A stretch of 64,000 bases of DNA, taken from Parvibaculum sp045863935. Its GTDB lineage: Bacteria; Pseudomonadota; Alphaproteobacteria; Parvibaculales; Parvibaculaceae. Position 1 is the first letter of the stretch. Every line of letters begins with the position of its first letter. The notes beneath the pieces were generated by a model that ran no database searches, was not told the DNA's origin, and worked only from the letters and a program-made list of their open reading frames with translations. Below, piece after piece: positions 43,300 through 54,329 of the stretch. The stretch spans positions 1 through 64,000 of the forward strand of contig NZ_BTVP01000013.1 in NCBI RefSeq assembly GCF_045863935.1, read 5' to 3'. The position numbers and the translations under genes are program-made.

Positions 43300-44345
43300 C
43301 GGACAGGCTGATCGGTGCCGCAAAGCGCGAGGAAGACGAGCTGGAGCGCACGCTTCGGCCGCAGCTTCTTTCCGATTTTACCGGCCAGGCACGGGCGCGT
43401 GAAAATCTTGCCGTTTTCATCGAGGCGGCCCGCCAGCGCGGCGAGGCGCTCGACCATGTGCTCTTCGCCGGCCCGCCCGGTCTCGGCAAAACGACGCTCG
43501 CGCAGATTGTGGCGCGCGAGCTCGGCGTGAATTTCCGTTCGACGTCGGGGCCTGTGATTTCAAAGGCGGGCGACCTTGCTGCCCTGCTCACCAATCTCGA
43601 GCCGCGCGATGTGCTCTTCATCGACGAAATCCATCGTCTCTCGCCGGCAGTCGAGGAAATCCTCTATCCGGCGATGGAAGACTTCCAGCTCGACCTCATC
43701 ATCGGTGAAGGCCCGGGTGCTCGTTCCGTGCGCATCGAGCTTGCGCCTTTCACGCTTGTGGGCGCGACGACGCGCACGGGGCTTCTCACAACGCCGCTTC
43801 GCGACCGGTTCGGCATTCCGGTGCGGCTCAATTTCTACGAGATCGGCGAACTCGAGAGCATCGTGCGGCGCGGCGCCCGCGTGCTCGGCATCTCGATGAC
43901 GGCGGATGGGGCGCACGAGATCGCGCGCCGCGCTCGCGGAACGCCGCGTGTTGCCGGACGGCTGCTTCGCCGCGTGCGGGATTTTGCCGCCGTGGAAGGC
44001 GTGGGGTCCATCGATGCGAAGGCGGCCGACAAGGCTCTGCAGCGGCTTGAGGTCGACGAACTCGGGCTCGATGCGCTCGATCATCGTTATCTGCGCTGCA
44101 TCGCCGTCAGCTTTTCCGGAGGGCCGGTCGGCGTCGAGACCATCGCCGCGTCGCTTTCCGAACCACGCGATGCGATCGAGGAGATCATCGAGCCCTATCT
44201 GATCCAGCAGGGGCTGGTGAACCGGACGCCTCGGGGCCGCGTTCTCACCGCTGCGGCCTTTGCCCATATCGGCGTGTCGCCGCCTGCCGCCGCGGCGGCA
44301 AACCAGTCCACGCTTTTCGGCGGAGAGGAAGAAGACGAGGCATGA
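43296..44345 (+). CDS. ruvB: Holliday junction DNA helicase subunit RuvB
   Basis: 349-residue AAA+ motor that drives branch migration with RuvA. It begins with LRPQLLSDFTGQ; Walker A is GPPGLGKTTLA, Walker B LFIDEIHRL, sensor region GATTRTGLLTTPLRDRFG, and the arginine-finger and winged-helix DNA-binding C-terminus includes LIQQGLVNRTPRGRVLT. 4-base overlaps on both sides show a tightly coupled ruvCAB-ybgC unit. Confidence 0.97.
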   Translation: MTDRLIGAAKREEDELERTLRPQLLSDFTGQARARENLAVFIEAARQRGEALDHVLFAGPPGLGKTTLAQIVARELGVNFRSTSGPVISKAGDLAALLTNLEPRDVLFIDEIHRLSPAVEEILYPAMEDFQLDLIIGEGPGARSVRIELAPFTLVGATTRTGLLTTPLRDRFGIPVRLNFYEIGELESIVRRGARVLGISMTADGAHEIARRARGTPRVAGRLLRRVRDFAAVEGVGSIDAKAADKALQRLEVDELGLDALDHRYLRCIAVSFSGGPVGVETIAASLSEPRDAIEEIIEPYLIQQGLVNRTPRGRVLTAAAFAHIGVSPPAAAAANQSTLFGGEEEDEA

Positions 44346-44815
44346 GCGAGTGGCCAGACCTTTCCGGCCGGATCGAGGGCCGGACGCACAAGCTGCCCAT
44401 CCGCGTCTATTATGAGGACACGGATTTTTCCGGCATCGTCTATCACGCGAATTATCTGCGCTTCGCCGAGCGGGGCCGCTCCGATTTCCTGCGGCTCGCG
44501 GGCGTTCACCATACGGATCTCTTCGATACGGAGGACCCCGTGGCCTTCGCCATTCACCGGATGGAAATGGATTTCCTTCAGCCTGCCCGGATCGACGACC
44601 GGCTTGAGGTCCATACCGTCTATGTCCGGGCGAGCGGCGCGCGGATCGAGGCAGAGCAATCGATCTGGCGTCTCGACCCGACGGGGACGTCCACGGACGA
44701 ACTCTGGCGGGCGAAGGTCTTTGCAGCGGTCATCGACGGTCAGGGCCGTCCGCGCCGGCTTCCGGCGGCGGTGAGGGATGCGCTCGCGCCCTATGTCGCC
44801 GGACCGGGAGGCTGA
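44342..44815 (+). CDS. ybgC: Tol-Pal-associated acyl-CoA thioesterase YbgC
   Basis: 157-residue hot-dog-fold thioesterase. The active-site segment is VYYEDTDFSGIVYHANYLRFAERGRSDFLR, with the catalytic Asp and the conserved HANYL. The Tol-Pal-associated subgroup acts on acyl-CoA or acyl carrier protein in phospholipid turnover. It starts within the ruvB stop (4 bases) and precedes tolQ by 237 bases, the usual ybgC-tolQRAB-pal-cpoB order. Confidence 0.93.
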   Translation: MSEWPDLSGRIEGRTHKLPIRVYYEDTDFSGIVYHANYLRFAERGRSDFLRLAGVHHTDLFDTEDPVAFAIHRMEMDFLQPARIDDRLEVHTVYVRASGARIEAEQSIWRLDPTGTSTDELWRAKVFAAVIDGQGRPRRLPAAVRDALAPYVAGPGG

Positions 44816-45052
44816 GGCGTTGCGGACCGCCGCGCTGTGACCGGGCCGCAACATTCGTCCGCTAACCTCTTGAGTACACGACTCGAATCCCGCCAGACGC
44901 CACGGTAATGACATAATTGAAAGACTAACTTCAGCCGCAATTTGGGGGCACACATACATAAGCGGGGCGCAACGGGCACAGCCCGACTGCGCGAGCTGCG
45001 TCTGTCATGTGCCGCTCCCTGCAATGAGCCCGAGAGCACGGAGAGGCACCGA

Positions 45053-45781
<729 letters not shown>

Positions 45782-45784
45782 ACC

Positions 45785-46243
45785 ATGGCGATGTCGGTCG
45801 GCAAGAAGGGATCGGGTCGCGGGCGTTTTACGCGCCAGCCCATGGCGGAGATCAACGTGACGCCGGTCGTCGACGTGATGCTGGTGCTGCTCATCGTCTT
45901 TATGGTTGCCGCACCGCTTCTCACCGTCGGTGTGCCGGTCGATCTGCCGAAGACGCAGGCGGCACCGCTTTCCGGCGATACCGAGCCGCTGACCATCACG
46001 ATCAACGGCAAGGGCGAGATCTATGTGCAGGAAACGCTGACCGAACCGGACGCGCTTATCCCGCAACTTACCGCGATTGCGGAAAACGGATACGAGCAGC
46101 GCATTTTCGTGCGCGCGGACAACTCGATCAATTACGGCGCGGTGATGGACGTGATGGGCCGGCTCAGCGCCGCAGGCTTTTCGAAGGTCGGTCTCGTGAC
46201 GGAGACGGATACGTCGCCGGCAAAGAAGCCGGGGACAAAGTAA
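45785..46243 (+). CDS. tolR: Tol-Pal system protein TolR
   Basis: 152 residues: a short basic cytoplasmic N-terminus, one membrane span (about 22-45) with the essential Asp in INVTPVVDVMLVLLIVFMVAAPLL, and a periplasmic domain with LPKTQAAPL and VMDVMGRLSAAGFSKVGLVTE. Partner of TolQ in using the proton gradient. It starts 3 bases after tolQ. Confidence 0.96.
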   Translation: MAMSVGKKGSGRGRFTRQPMAEINVTPVVDVMLVLLIVFMVAAPLLTVGVPVDLPKTQAAPLSGDTEPLTITINGKGEIYVQETLTEPDALIPQLTAIAENGYEQRIFVRADNSINYGAVMDVMGRLSAAGFSKVGLVTETDTSPAKKPGTK

Positions 46244-46252
46244 GCGGCGAGA

Positions 46253-47062
46253 ATGCGTAACCCGGTTCTCATTTCCGCCGCGGCGCATGTAGTGATCGTG
46301 GCGCTTGCGCTTGTGGCGTTCCCGTCGCCCGAGGAACTTCCCTCGGTGCCGACGCGCGCCTTGCCAGTCGAGCTCGTGACGATCGATCAGGTGACGAACC
46401 TGAAGAGCACGAAGAAGGTCGATAAGCCGAAGCCCGTCGAGAAGCCCGAACCGCCGAAACCGGAAGAGCAGGTGAAGGTGAAGGCCGAGCCGAAGCCGGA
46501 ACCGAAGCCGACGCCCCCTCCGCCCCCGGAGGAAAAGGCCGAGGTCATTCCGGAGAAGAAAGAAGAGAAGCCGAAGCCGGTCGAGAAGAAGGAAGACAAA
46601 AAGCCGACTCCGCCGAAGAAGGAGCCGGAGAAGAAATTCGATCCGAGCAATATCGCGGCGCTGCTCGACAAGGCGCCCGACAAGGCGCCGAAGTCCACAC
46701 CGCTTGAGTCGACGGAGGATTTCGAGGCGCCTGCGACGGACGATCCTGCGGCGGCGCTGACCATGAGCGAGACGGATGCGCTTCGGCAGCGCGTGGAGCG
46801 ATGCTGGAATGTCAGTGGTTTGACCGGCACAGCGGATGCCGAGAAGTTGCGAGCCACGGTCCGTTTCGGGCTCAACCCGGATGGGTCGCTGGCGGGGCGT
46901 CCGACGATCGTGCGGAGCAGCGGCGGTTCCCTGTCGCGCCTCCTGGCGGAACGGGCGATTCAGGCCGTTCAGAGCTGCGCGCCCTACGATTTTTTGCCGG
47001 CGGACAAGTACACGAGCTGGCGCGACAACACATTCAACTTCGATCTGGGAGGAATGATGTGA
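46253..47062 (+). CDS. tolA: Tol-Pal system protein TolA (TonB-like C-terminus)
   Basis: 269 residues: membrane anchor (about 6-23), a long Lys/Pro/Glu-rich periplasmic linker from about 55 to 135 (KPKPVEKPEPPKPEE-type repeats), and a TonB/TolA C-terminal domain with VERCWNVSGLTG, VRFGLNPDGSLAG and SCAPYDFLPADKY. It links the TolQR motor to TolB and Pal across the periplasm. It follows tolR by 9 bases. Confidence 0.92.
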   Translation: MRNPVLISAAAHVVIVALALVAFPSPEELPSVPTRALPVELVTIDQVTNLKSTKKVDKPKPVEKPEPPKPEEQVKVKAEPKPEPKPTPPPPPEEKAEVIPEKKEEKPKPVEKKEDKKPTPPKKEPEKKFDPSNIAALLDKAPDKAPKSTPLESTEDFEAPATDDPAAALTMSETDALRQRVERCWNVSGLTGTADAEKLRATVRFGLNPDGSLAGRPTIVRSSGGSLSRLLAERAIQAVQSCAPYDFLPADKYTSWRDNTFNFDLGGMM

Positions 47063-47166
47063 TCGCGCAGGTTGTTCAGTTAACGGATTTTGCCACGCAA
47101 TAGACACATAAAAAGGGTATCCGGATTTACCTTGAGCGGGTGTCAGGCCTTTAGGCAGGAGAGACC

Positions 47167-48525
47167 ATGATGTCGGAAACGTACAACGTGCAGAGCAACG
47201 CCATGGTGAGGCTGTCGAGACGAGCGGCCGGGGCGGTGGCTGTTTTCTGTGTCGCCCTGCTTTCGTTTCTGCCGGCGCATGCGGTGGAGATCGATATCAA
47301 CCGGGGCACCGTCGATCCGCTGCCCATCGCGATCACCGACTTTGTCGGCGGCGAGGGGCAGGAGGCGAAGGTTGGTGCCGATATATCCTCCGTCATCACC
47401 AACAATCTCGAACGCTCTGGGCTTTTTCGTCCGCTGCCGAAGGCATCCTTCATCGAGAAGATTTCGGACATCAACGTGCAGCCGCGCTTCGGTGACTGGC
47501 GCGTTATCAGCTCGCAGGCGCTCGTGACGGGGCAGACGCGGCTCGAATCCGACGGCAGGCTTCGCGTCGAGTTCCGCCTGTGGGACGTGCTTGGCGAACA
47601 GCAGATGACGGGGCTTCAATTCTTCACGACGCCGGACAACTGGCGCCGCGTCGCGCATCTCATTTCCGATGCGATCTACAAGCGGCTGACCGGTGAGGAA
47701 GGCTACTTCGACACGCGCGTCGTCTATGTGTCCGAAACGGGTCCGAAGAATGCGCGCGTGAAGCGCCTCGCGATCATGGACCAGGACGGCCACAATCCGC
47801 GCATGCTGACGAATGGCAGCGACCTCGTGCTGACGCCCCGCTTCAGCCCGAACTCGCAGGAGATCACCTATCTCGCTTACCGCAACAATCGCCCGCGCGT
47901 CTATGTGCTCGACATCGAGACCGGACAGCAGGAAGTGGTCGGCGAGTTTCCGGGCATGACCTTCGCGCCGCGCTTCTCGCCGGACGGCCAGAAGATCATC
48001 ATGAGCCTCCAGCGCGGCGGCAACTCGGACATCTACACGATGGACCTTCGCAGCCGCCAGGTGACGCGCCTCACCAATACGGCCGCGATCGACACGGCGC
48101 CGAGCTATTCGCCGGATGGACGCCAGATCACTTTCGAATCGGATCGTGGCGGCTCGCAGCAGATCTATGTCATGAACACGGATGGCTCGAACCAGCGGCG
48201 CATCAGCTTCGGTCAGGGCAGCTATGCGACGCCGGTCTGGTCGCCGCGCGGCGATCTGATTGCCTTCACCAAGATGACGGGCGGCCGCTTCGTCATCGGC
48301 GTAATGCGGCCCGATGGCACCGGCGAGCGGGTGCTGACAGAGGGCTATCACAATGAAGGGCCGACATGGGCGCCGAACGGACGTGTGCTGATGTTCTTCC
48401 GCGAGACGCGCGGTGCGCAGGGCGGCCCCGGTCTCTGGTCGGTTGACGTCACCGGCTACAACGAGCGCCCGGTACCGGCCGCGACCATGGCCTCCGACCC
48501 GGCCTGGTCTCCCCGCATCCAGTAG
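47167..48525 (+). CDS. tolB: Tol-Pal system protein TolB
   Basis: 452-residue periplasmic beta-propeller protein. The signal peptide covers about residues 1-38 (ending LPAHAVEI). The N-terminal domain has IAITDFVGG and ITNNLERSGLFRPLP; propeller blades repeat the pattern TPRFSPNSQEITYLAYR, APRFSPDGQKI, APSYSPDGRQITFESDRGGSQQIYVM and SPRGDLIAFTKM. AGGAGAG precedes the ATG; a second ATG follows at once. Confidence 0.96.
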   Translation: MMSETYNVQSNAMVRLSRRAAGAVAVFCVALLSFLPAHAVEIDINRGTVDPLPIAITDFVGGEGQEAKVGADISSVITNNLERSGLFRPLPKASFIEKISDINVQPRFGDWRVISSQALVTGQTRLESDGRLRVEFRLWDVLGEQQMTGLQFFTTPDNWRRVAHLISDAIYKRLTGEEGYFDTRVVYVSETGPKNARVKRLAIMDQDGHNPRMLTNGSDLVLTPRFSPNSQEITYLAYRNNRPRVYVLDIETGQQEVVGEFPGMTFAPRFSPDGQKIIMSLQRGGNSDIYTMDLRSRQVTRLTNTAAIDTAPSYSPDGRQITFESDRGGSQQIYVMNTDGSNQRRISFGQGSYATPVWSPRGDLIAFTKMTGGRFVIGVMRPDGTGERVLTEGYHNEGPTWAPNGRVLMFFRETRGAQGGPGLWSVDVTGYNERPVPAATMASDPAWSPRIQ

Positions 48526-48875
48526 GACAGCAGGTATTGGGCATGGGTCTGGAGGGCGACTGCCTGGATGAATGATGTAAAAATGTCACTCAACCTTGAC
48601 TGAAAAGTCGCATGATATTTGTTGCATCTTGCCTGATACTCGGTTGCTGGCTAGTATCGTGTTGCGGTACAGCAACCCCAGCGTCGGCCAATTGCGGGCG
48701 ACGTAAGCTTCGGTTCGGAACGATGCCGGTCCGAATAGGTTCTCTAAATACAGCACTGCCTCCGGGTAAGTTGGGTTTTGGCCTGATTTTACTGCGGGGG
48801 CTGCTCGTGCGAGACTGTCTAATCAATTGAGCGCTGAGGCGCCATGGCCGCTGAGATCAAAAGGAGATCACCCGA
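48526..48875. other. Intergenic region between tolB and pal
   Basis: 350 bases. A short plus-strand frame (48612-48830) has no homology I recognise. The region contains CTTGACT at 48595 without a convincing -10. Pal probably has its own promoter here, but I cannot place it. Confidence 0.4.
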
Positions 48876-49373
48876 ATGAAGTCCCCGAATGCTGGCCTGC
48901 GGTTTGCTGCCGTGGCTGCTGCTTTCCTGATGCTCGCCGCTTGCTCCTCGACTGACGATGCGGCTGGCGGTTCCTCCTCTTCGACGTCCGGCCAGATCGC
49001 GCCGGGCTCGCAGGAAGACCTGGTGGCCAATGTTGGCGACCGCGTTTTCTTCGATACCGACAAGTCGTCGCTCAGCGATGAAGCTCGCGCAACCCTGCAG
49101 CGCCAGGCTGCGTGGATGGAGCTCTATCCGAACCTGACCTTCACGCTCGAAGGTCATGCCGACGAGCGCGGCACGCGCGAATACAACCTTGCGCTCGGTG
49201 GCCGTCGTGCCAACGCCGCGAAGGATTATCTCGTGAGCCTCGGTGTCAATGGCGGCCGTCTCAATACCGTGTCCTACGGTAAGGAGCGCCCGGTCTGCCT
49301 CGAGTCCAACGAGAACTGCTGGGCCCAGAACCGTCGCGCCGTGACGGTCATCGCCTCCGGCGCCGCGAGCTAA
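48876..49373 (+). CDS. pal: Peptidoglycan-associated lipoprotein Pal
   Basis: 165-residue outer-membrane lipoprotein. The lipobox is LAAC at residues 19-22, followed by a Ser/Gly linker. The OmpA domain has VFFDTDKSSLSDEARATL, EGHADERGTREYNLALGGRRA (binding site for diaminopimelate) and AQNRRAVTVI. It anchors the outer membrane to the wall and binds TolB. AAAAGGAG precedes the ATG. Confidence 0.97.
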   Translation: MKSPNAGLRFAAVAAAFLMLAACSSTDDAAGGSSSSTSGQIAPGSQEDLVANVGDRVFFDTDKSSLSDEARATLQRQAAWMELYPNLTFTLEGHADERGTREYNLALGGRRANAAKDYLVSLGVNGGRLNTVSYGKERPVCLESNENCWAQNRRAVTVIASGAAS

Positions 49374-49413
49374 CCGGGTTCGAACGAATCCGGATTCGCG
49401 AAAAGAAAGAATG

Positions 49414-49448
49414 AAAGCGCTCTTCCGCTTTGCGGGAGGGCGCTTTTT
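49414..49448 (+). terminator. Terminator after pal
   Basis: AAAGCGCTCTTCCGC paired with GCGGGAGGGCGCTTT (mismatch/G-U in the middle) and six T, about 40 bases after the stop codon. A short CGAATCCGGATTCG palindrome precedes it. Confidence 0.8.
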
Positions 49449-49538
49449 TCATCCGATTGCGGCGTGTTCGATGCCGCAATTTGGTCGTGTTTGACTTTAA
49501 GATAGCGTCCTGATTTGACATCCGAACGGGAGGTTCGA

Positions 49539-50453
49539 TTGCGGCCCGATCGTCGACCCATGAAATCTGTCTTTGCCTGCGTTGCCGCTGTGGCGCTTGT
49601 TGGCGTTCCTTTGATTGTCGCGGGAACTGCGCTCGCCCAATCCGGCGACATGGACCCGCGCGCGGTCGCGAACCGTCTCGACCGGATCGAACGCGAAATT
49701 TCCGATCTTCAGCGCCAGACCTATAGCGGCGGCGGTTCCTCCGGCGCGCCGGTCGTCATGGATAGCGGTGCCAGCACCGCCGACCTCCAGGCGCGCGTGG
49801 TCGAACTGGAAGAGCAGGTCCGCACGCTTAACGGCCGCCTCGAAGAGGCGAACCACCGCACCGAGACGCTTCGGCAAAATCTCGAAGCCTTCCAGCAGGA
49901 TGTCGATCTTCGCTTCCGGGACGCGGCTGGCGGCTCTTCAGCCGCCGGTTCGGGCGACGGGGCCGGCGCACAATCGTCAGTTGCCACGGGCTCATCTGCC
50001 GCGGCCGCACCTGCCGCTGGCGAAGCGTCTGGTGCTCCGGCCGGTTCCGTGCCTTCCGTGCTGCCGAACGGCACCCCCGAGACGCAGTACGAATTCGCGA
50101 TCGACCTGATGAAGCGTGGCCAGTACGACAAGGCGCGCGCCGCTTTTCAGGAATTCCTGCAGGTCCATCCGAAGAACGCCCTGGCGGGCAATGCGCAATA
50201 CTGGCTCGGCGAAACCTACTACGCGCAGAACGACTACAAGCGCGCGGGTGATGCCTTTCTGACGGGCTATACGACCTATGCGTCGAGCAGCAAGGCGCCG
50301 GACAGTCTTCTGAAACTCGGCATGAGCCTCGCCGCGCTCGACAACAAGGATGCAGCCTGCACGGTCTGGGGCGAACTTGGTTCGAAGTTTCCGCAGGCGT
50401 CGCCGTCCGTGGTTGCGCGCGCGAAGCTCGAGCGGCAGAAGGCCGGCTGCTGA
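49539..50453 (+). CDS. cpoB: Cell division coordinator CpoB (YbgF)
   Basis: About 304 residues. Signal peptide (cut near GTALAQSG), a coiled coil at about 40-130 (ADLQARVVELEEQVRTLNGRLEEA), an Ala/Ser/Gly-rich linker, then three tetratricopeptide-type repeats (YEFAIDLMKRGQYDKARAAFQEFLQVHP, AQYWLGETYYAQNDYKRAGDAF). CpoB links Tol function with wall synthesis at division. I favour TTG 49539 because GGGAGG lies 5 bases before it; ATG 49560 is the alternative. Confidence 0.88.
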   Translation: MRPDRRPMKSVFACVAAVALVGVPLIVAGTALAQSGDMDPRAVANRLDRIEREISDLQRQTYSGGGSSGAPVVMDSGASTADLQARVVELEEQVRTLNGRLEEANHRTETLRQNLEAFQQDVDLRFRDAAGGSSAAGSGDGAGAQSSVATGSSAAAAPAAGEASGAPAGSVPSVLPNGTPETQYEFAIDLMKRGQYDKARAAFQEFLQVHPKNALAGNAQYWLGETYYAQNDYKRAGDAFLTGYTTYASSSKAPDSLLKLGMSLAALDNKDAACTVWGELGSKFPQASPSVVARAKLERQKAGC

Positions 50454-50462
50454 TCCTTTGAC

Positions 50463-51821
50463 ATGGGGGACAACATGAACGCGCAGGACGATACCGCGCG
50501 ATCTCCGTCTCCCGTTTCCGCCAAAGAGTTTGCCGCGCGCCTTTCGTCTCTCCATCCGGGCCGGTCGGTCGCGGTCGCCTTTTCGGGCGGACCGGATTCA
50601 TTGGCGCTTCTCGTTCTTGCCGCGCAGTGGGCGGCCAGGCGGAAGAACACCGCGCTCCATGCCTTCACCGTCGATCATGGACTTCGTGCCGCCTCGGCCG
50701 GCGAGGCGAAGGAAGCGGCACGCCTGTCGGCGGCACTCGGCGTGCCCCACCGCATCCTGAAGTGGAAGGGCGAGAAGCCTGCCACAGGCATTCAGGCCGC
50801 CGCGCGCGAGGCGCGATACGGTCTGCTGCTTGAGGCCTGCCGCAATGTGGGCGCGAGCGATCTTCTTGTCGCGCATCATCTGGAAGACCAGGCGGAGACT
50901 TTTCTCCTGCGGCTCTCACGTGGCAGTGGCATTGACGGTCTCTCCGCCATGCCTGCATCGCGCCCGCTCTCGGAAGACGGCATGGCGGTGCGCCTGCTGC
51001 GCCCGCTTCTCGACCTGCCGAGGGAGAGGCTGCTGGCGACGGTTGCGAAAGCGCGTCTCACGCCGATTCAGGATCCGAGCAACGAGAACGAACGCTTCGA
51101 CAGGGTGAAGGCGCGGAAGGCGCTTTCGCTCCTCGCGCCGCTTGGGCTCGATGCGGCTCGCCTTGCCCGCACGGCAGCGCAGATGGGGCGGGCGAGGGAA
51201 GCGCTCGAAACGGAGACAGCGCGGCTTCTTGCCGGGCATACAAGCCATTCACCTCTGGGTTTCGTGGAAATGAAGGCCGAGGCTCTTGTCGGAGCGCCTG
51301 CCGAAATCGGTCTTCGCGCCCTTGCCGCGCTCATCCGCGCCGTGGGCGGCGGCCAGTATGCGCCGCGCCTCGCTGCGCTCGAAGCCGTCTATGCGGCGAT
51401 CAGCGAGGATTCGCTCGGGCGCGGGCGGACGCTTGGGGGGGTGAAGCTCGCGTTGAAGGGCGGCATTCTCCTCGTCTCGCGGGAAGTGGCCGCGGCACAG
51501 GCCGCCGCGCCGCTCTTGCTGAGGCAGGGGGAGGAAGGGGTGTGGGACGGGCGGTTCCGCCTCCGGCTCGACAAAGCGCCGCGCGGGCGGCGGTTCGAGG
51601 TGCGGGCGCTCGGTTCCGAGGGCCTTGCTGCGCTGCGTGCGGCGGAAACAGGCCTCCCCGAGGTGCCAAGTGCCCTGCTGCAGGCTCTGCCCGGATTATG
51701 GGACGAAGGCAGGCTCGTCGCCGCGCCCCATTTGGGTACACTCCGGCATGGTGTGCAGGTGCATGTGGCGCTCCGCCGCATGTCCTGGCCGGATCCCGCA
51801 AAAGAGGCGGAAAAAGCCTGA
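50463..51821 (+). CDS. tilS: tRNA(Ile)-lysidine synthetase
   Basis: 452 residues. It modifies C34 of the CAU-anticodon isoleucine tRNA so that it reads AUA. The PP-loop is VAFSGGPDSLALLVLA near residue 40; further motifs are FTVDHGLRAASAGEA, HHLEDQAETFLLRLSRGSG and DPSNEN. The C-terminal substrate-binding domain is Arg-rich. It starts 9 bases after cpoB; a start at 50475 is also possible. tilS followed by ftsH after tol-pal is a conserved order. Confidence 0.95.
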   Translation: MGDNMNAQDDTARSPSPVSAKEFAARLSSLHPGRSVAVAFSGGPDSLALLVLAAQWAARRKNTALHAFTVDHGLRAASAGEAKEAARLSAALGVPHRILKWKGEKPATGIQAAAREARYGLLLEACRNVGASDLLVAHHLEDQAETFLLRLSRGSGIDGLSAMPASRPLSEDGMAVRLLRPLLDLPRERLLATVAKARLTPIQDPSNENERFDRVKARKALSLLAPLGLDAARLARTAAQMGRAREALETETARLLAGHTSHSPLGFVEMKAEALVGAPAEIGLRALAALIRAVGGGQYAPRLAALEAVYAAISEDSLGRGRTLGGVKLALKGGILLVSREVAAAQAAAPLLLRQGEEGVWDGRFRLRLDKAPRGRRFEVRALGSEGLAALRAAETGLPEVPSALLQALPGLWDEGRLVAAPHLGTLRHGVQVHVALRRMSWPDPAKEAEKA

Positions 51822-51850
51822 AAGACCGGCAATCGCACCGGCGCTGGCAC

Positions 51851-51879
51851 TTGGTAAACCTTTCTATGGTCACTATCTT
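51851..51879 (+). promoter_or_regulatory. Possible ftsH promoter
   Basis: TTGGTA, 17 bases, TATCTT, about 90 bases before the ftsH start. Spacing is ideal; the -35 deviates from the consensus. Confidence 0.45.
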
Positions 51880-51970
51880 CTCTTAGATTAGAAACACTCG
51901 AGAAGCGGGAGGCGGTTTGGCACGTCCCCTGCAAATCAGCGCCTGTCGTCAGGTAAAAAGGTAAAAGCCC

Positions 51971-53881
<1,911 letters not shown>

Positions 53882-53896
<15 letters not shown>

Positions 53897-53919
53897 GGTT
53901 CCGCAGGGAACATAAGGTC
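53882..53919. repeat. 19-bp tandem duplication over the ftsH stop
   Basis: CCGCAGGGAACGTAAGGTT is followed at once by a copy with two changes. The first copy includes the ftsH stop codon. Confidence 0.85.
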
Positions 53920-53939
53920 ATGCGATAGCGAATAAAAAA

Positions 53940-53965
53940 GGGAGGCTCGAAGCCTCCCTTTTCTT
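53940..53965. terminator. Bidirectional terminator between ftsH and the ferredoxin gene
   Basis: GGGAGGC-TCGAA-GCCTCCC with AAAAAA before and TTTTCTTTTT after. Confidence 0.92.
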
Positions 53966-53982
53966 TTTGTCTTTTGGGTGCG

Positions 53983-54306
53983 TCAGTGCTGCCGGTCGGG
54001 CAGGCGGAGGACGAGGCCGTCGAGTGCATCGCTCAGCGTGATCTGGCAGGCGAGGCGGCTCGCCTCGGTCACGTCCTCGGCGAATTCCAGCATGCTCTTC
54101 TCAAGCCCTTCGCCGGCGGGGCCCGTCTTCGCGATCCATGCGGGGTCGACATAGACATGGCAAGTCGCGCAGGCGGCCGCGCCGCCGCAGTCGCCATCGA
54201 TGCCCGGAACGCCGTTCTTCACCGCCGCTTCCATCGCCGTGATGCCGGCTTCGGCCTCGACCGCATGGACCGTTCCACTCGCTTCGACGTAGTTCACTTT
54301 CGTCAT
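53983..54306 (-). CDS. 2Fe-2S ferredoxin (adrenodoxin type)
   Basis: 107 residues. The iron-sulfur ligands are CGGAAACATC (Cys-x5-Cys-x2-Cys) near residue 40 and Cys in RLACQITL near 87. HVYVDPAW and the spacing match the P450-reducing ferredoxins (putidaredoxin/adrenodoxin group). It starts at ATG 54306 and lies 23 bases downstream of the CYP153-type gene, so it is very likely the electron donor of that P450. The matching ferredoxin reductase is not in the window. Confidence 0.92.
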   Translation of the reverse strand: MTKVNYVEASGTVHAVEAEAGITAMEAAVKNGVPGIDGDCGGAAACATCHVYVDPAWIAKTGPAGEGLEKSMLEFAEDVTEASRLACQITLSDALDGLVLRLPDRQH

Positions 54307-54329
54307 TCTTGTTTTTCCTTCTTGTTTTA

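Noticed and set aside
48612..48830. Small plus-strand ORF between tolB and pal
   Set aside because: No homology, no ribosome-binding site, atypical codon use; the region is better read as an intergenic promoter region.
49374..49400. T-loop-like GGTTCGAA sequence after pal, hinting at a tRNA
   Set aside because: No acceptor, D or anticodon stems can be built around it; it is a small palindrome before a terminator.
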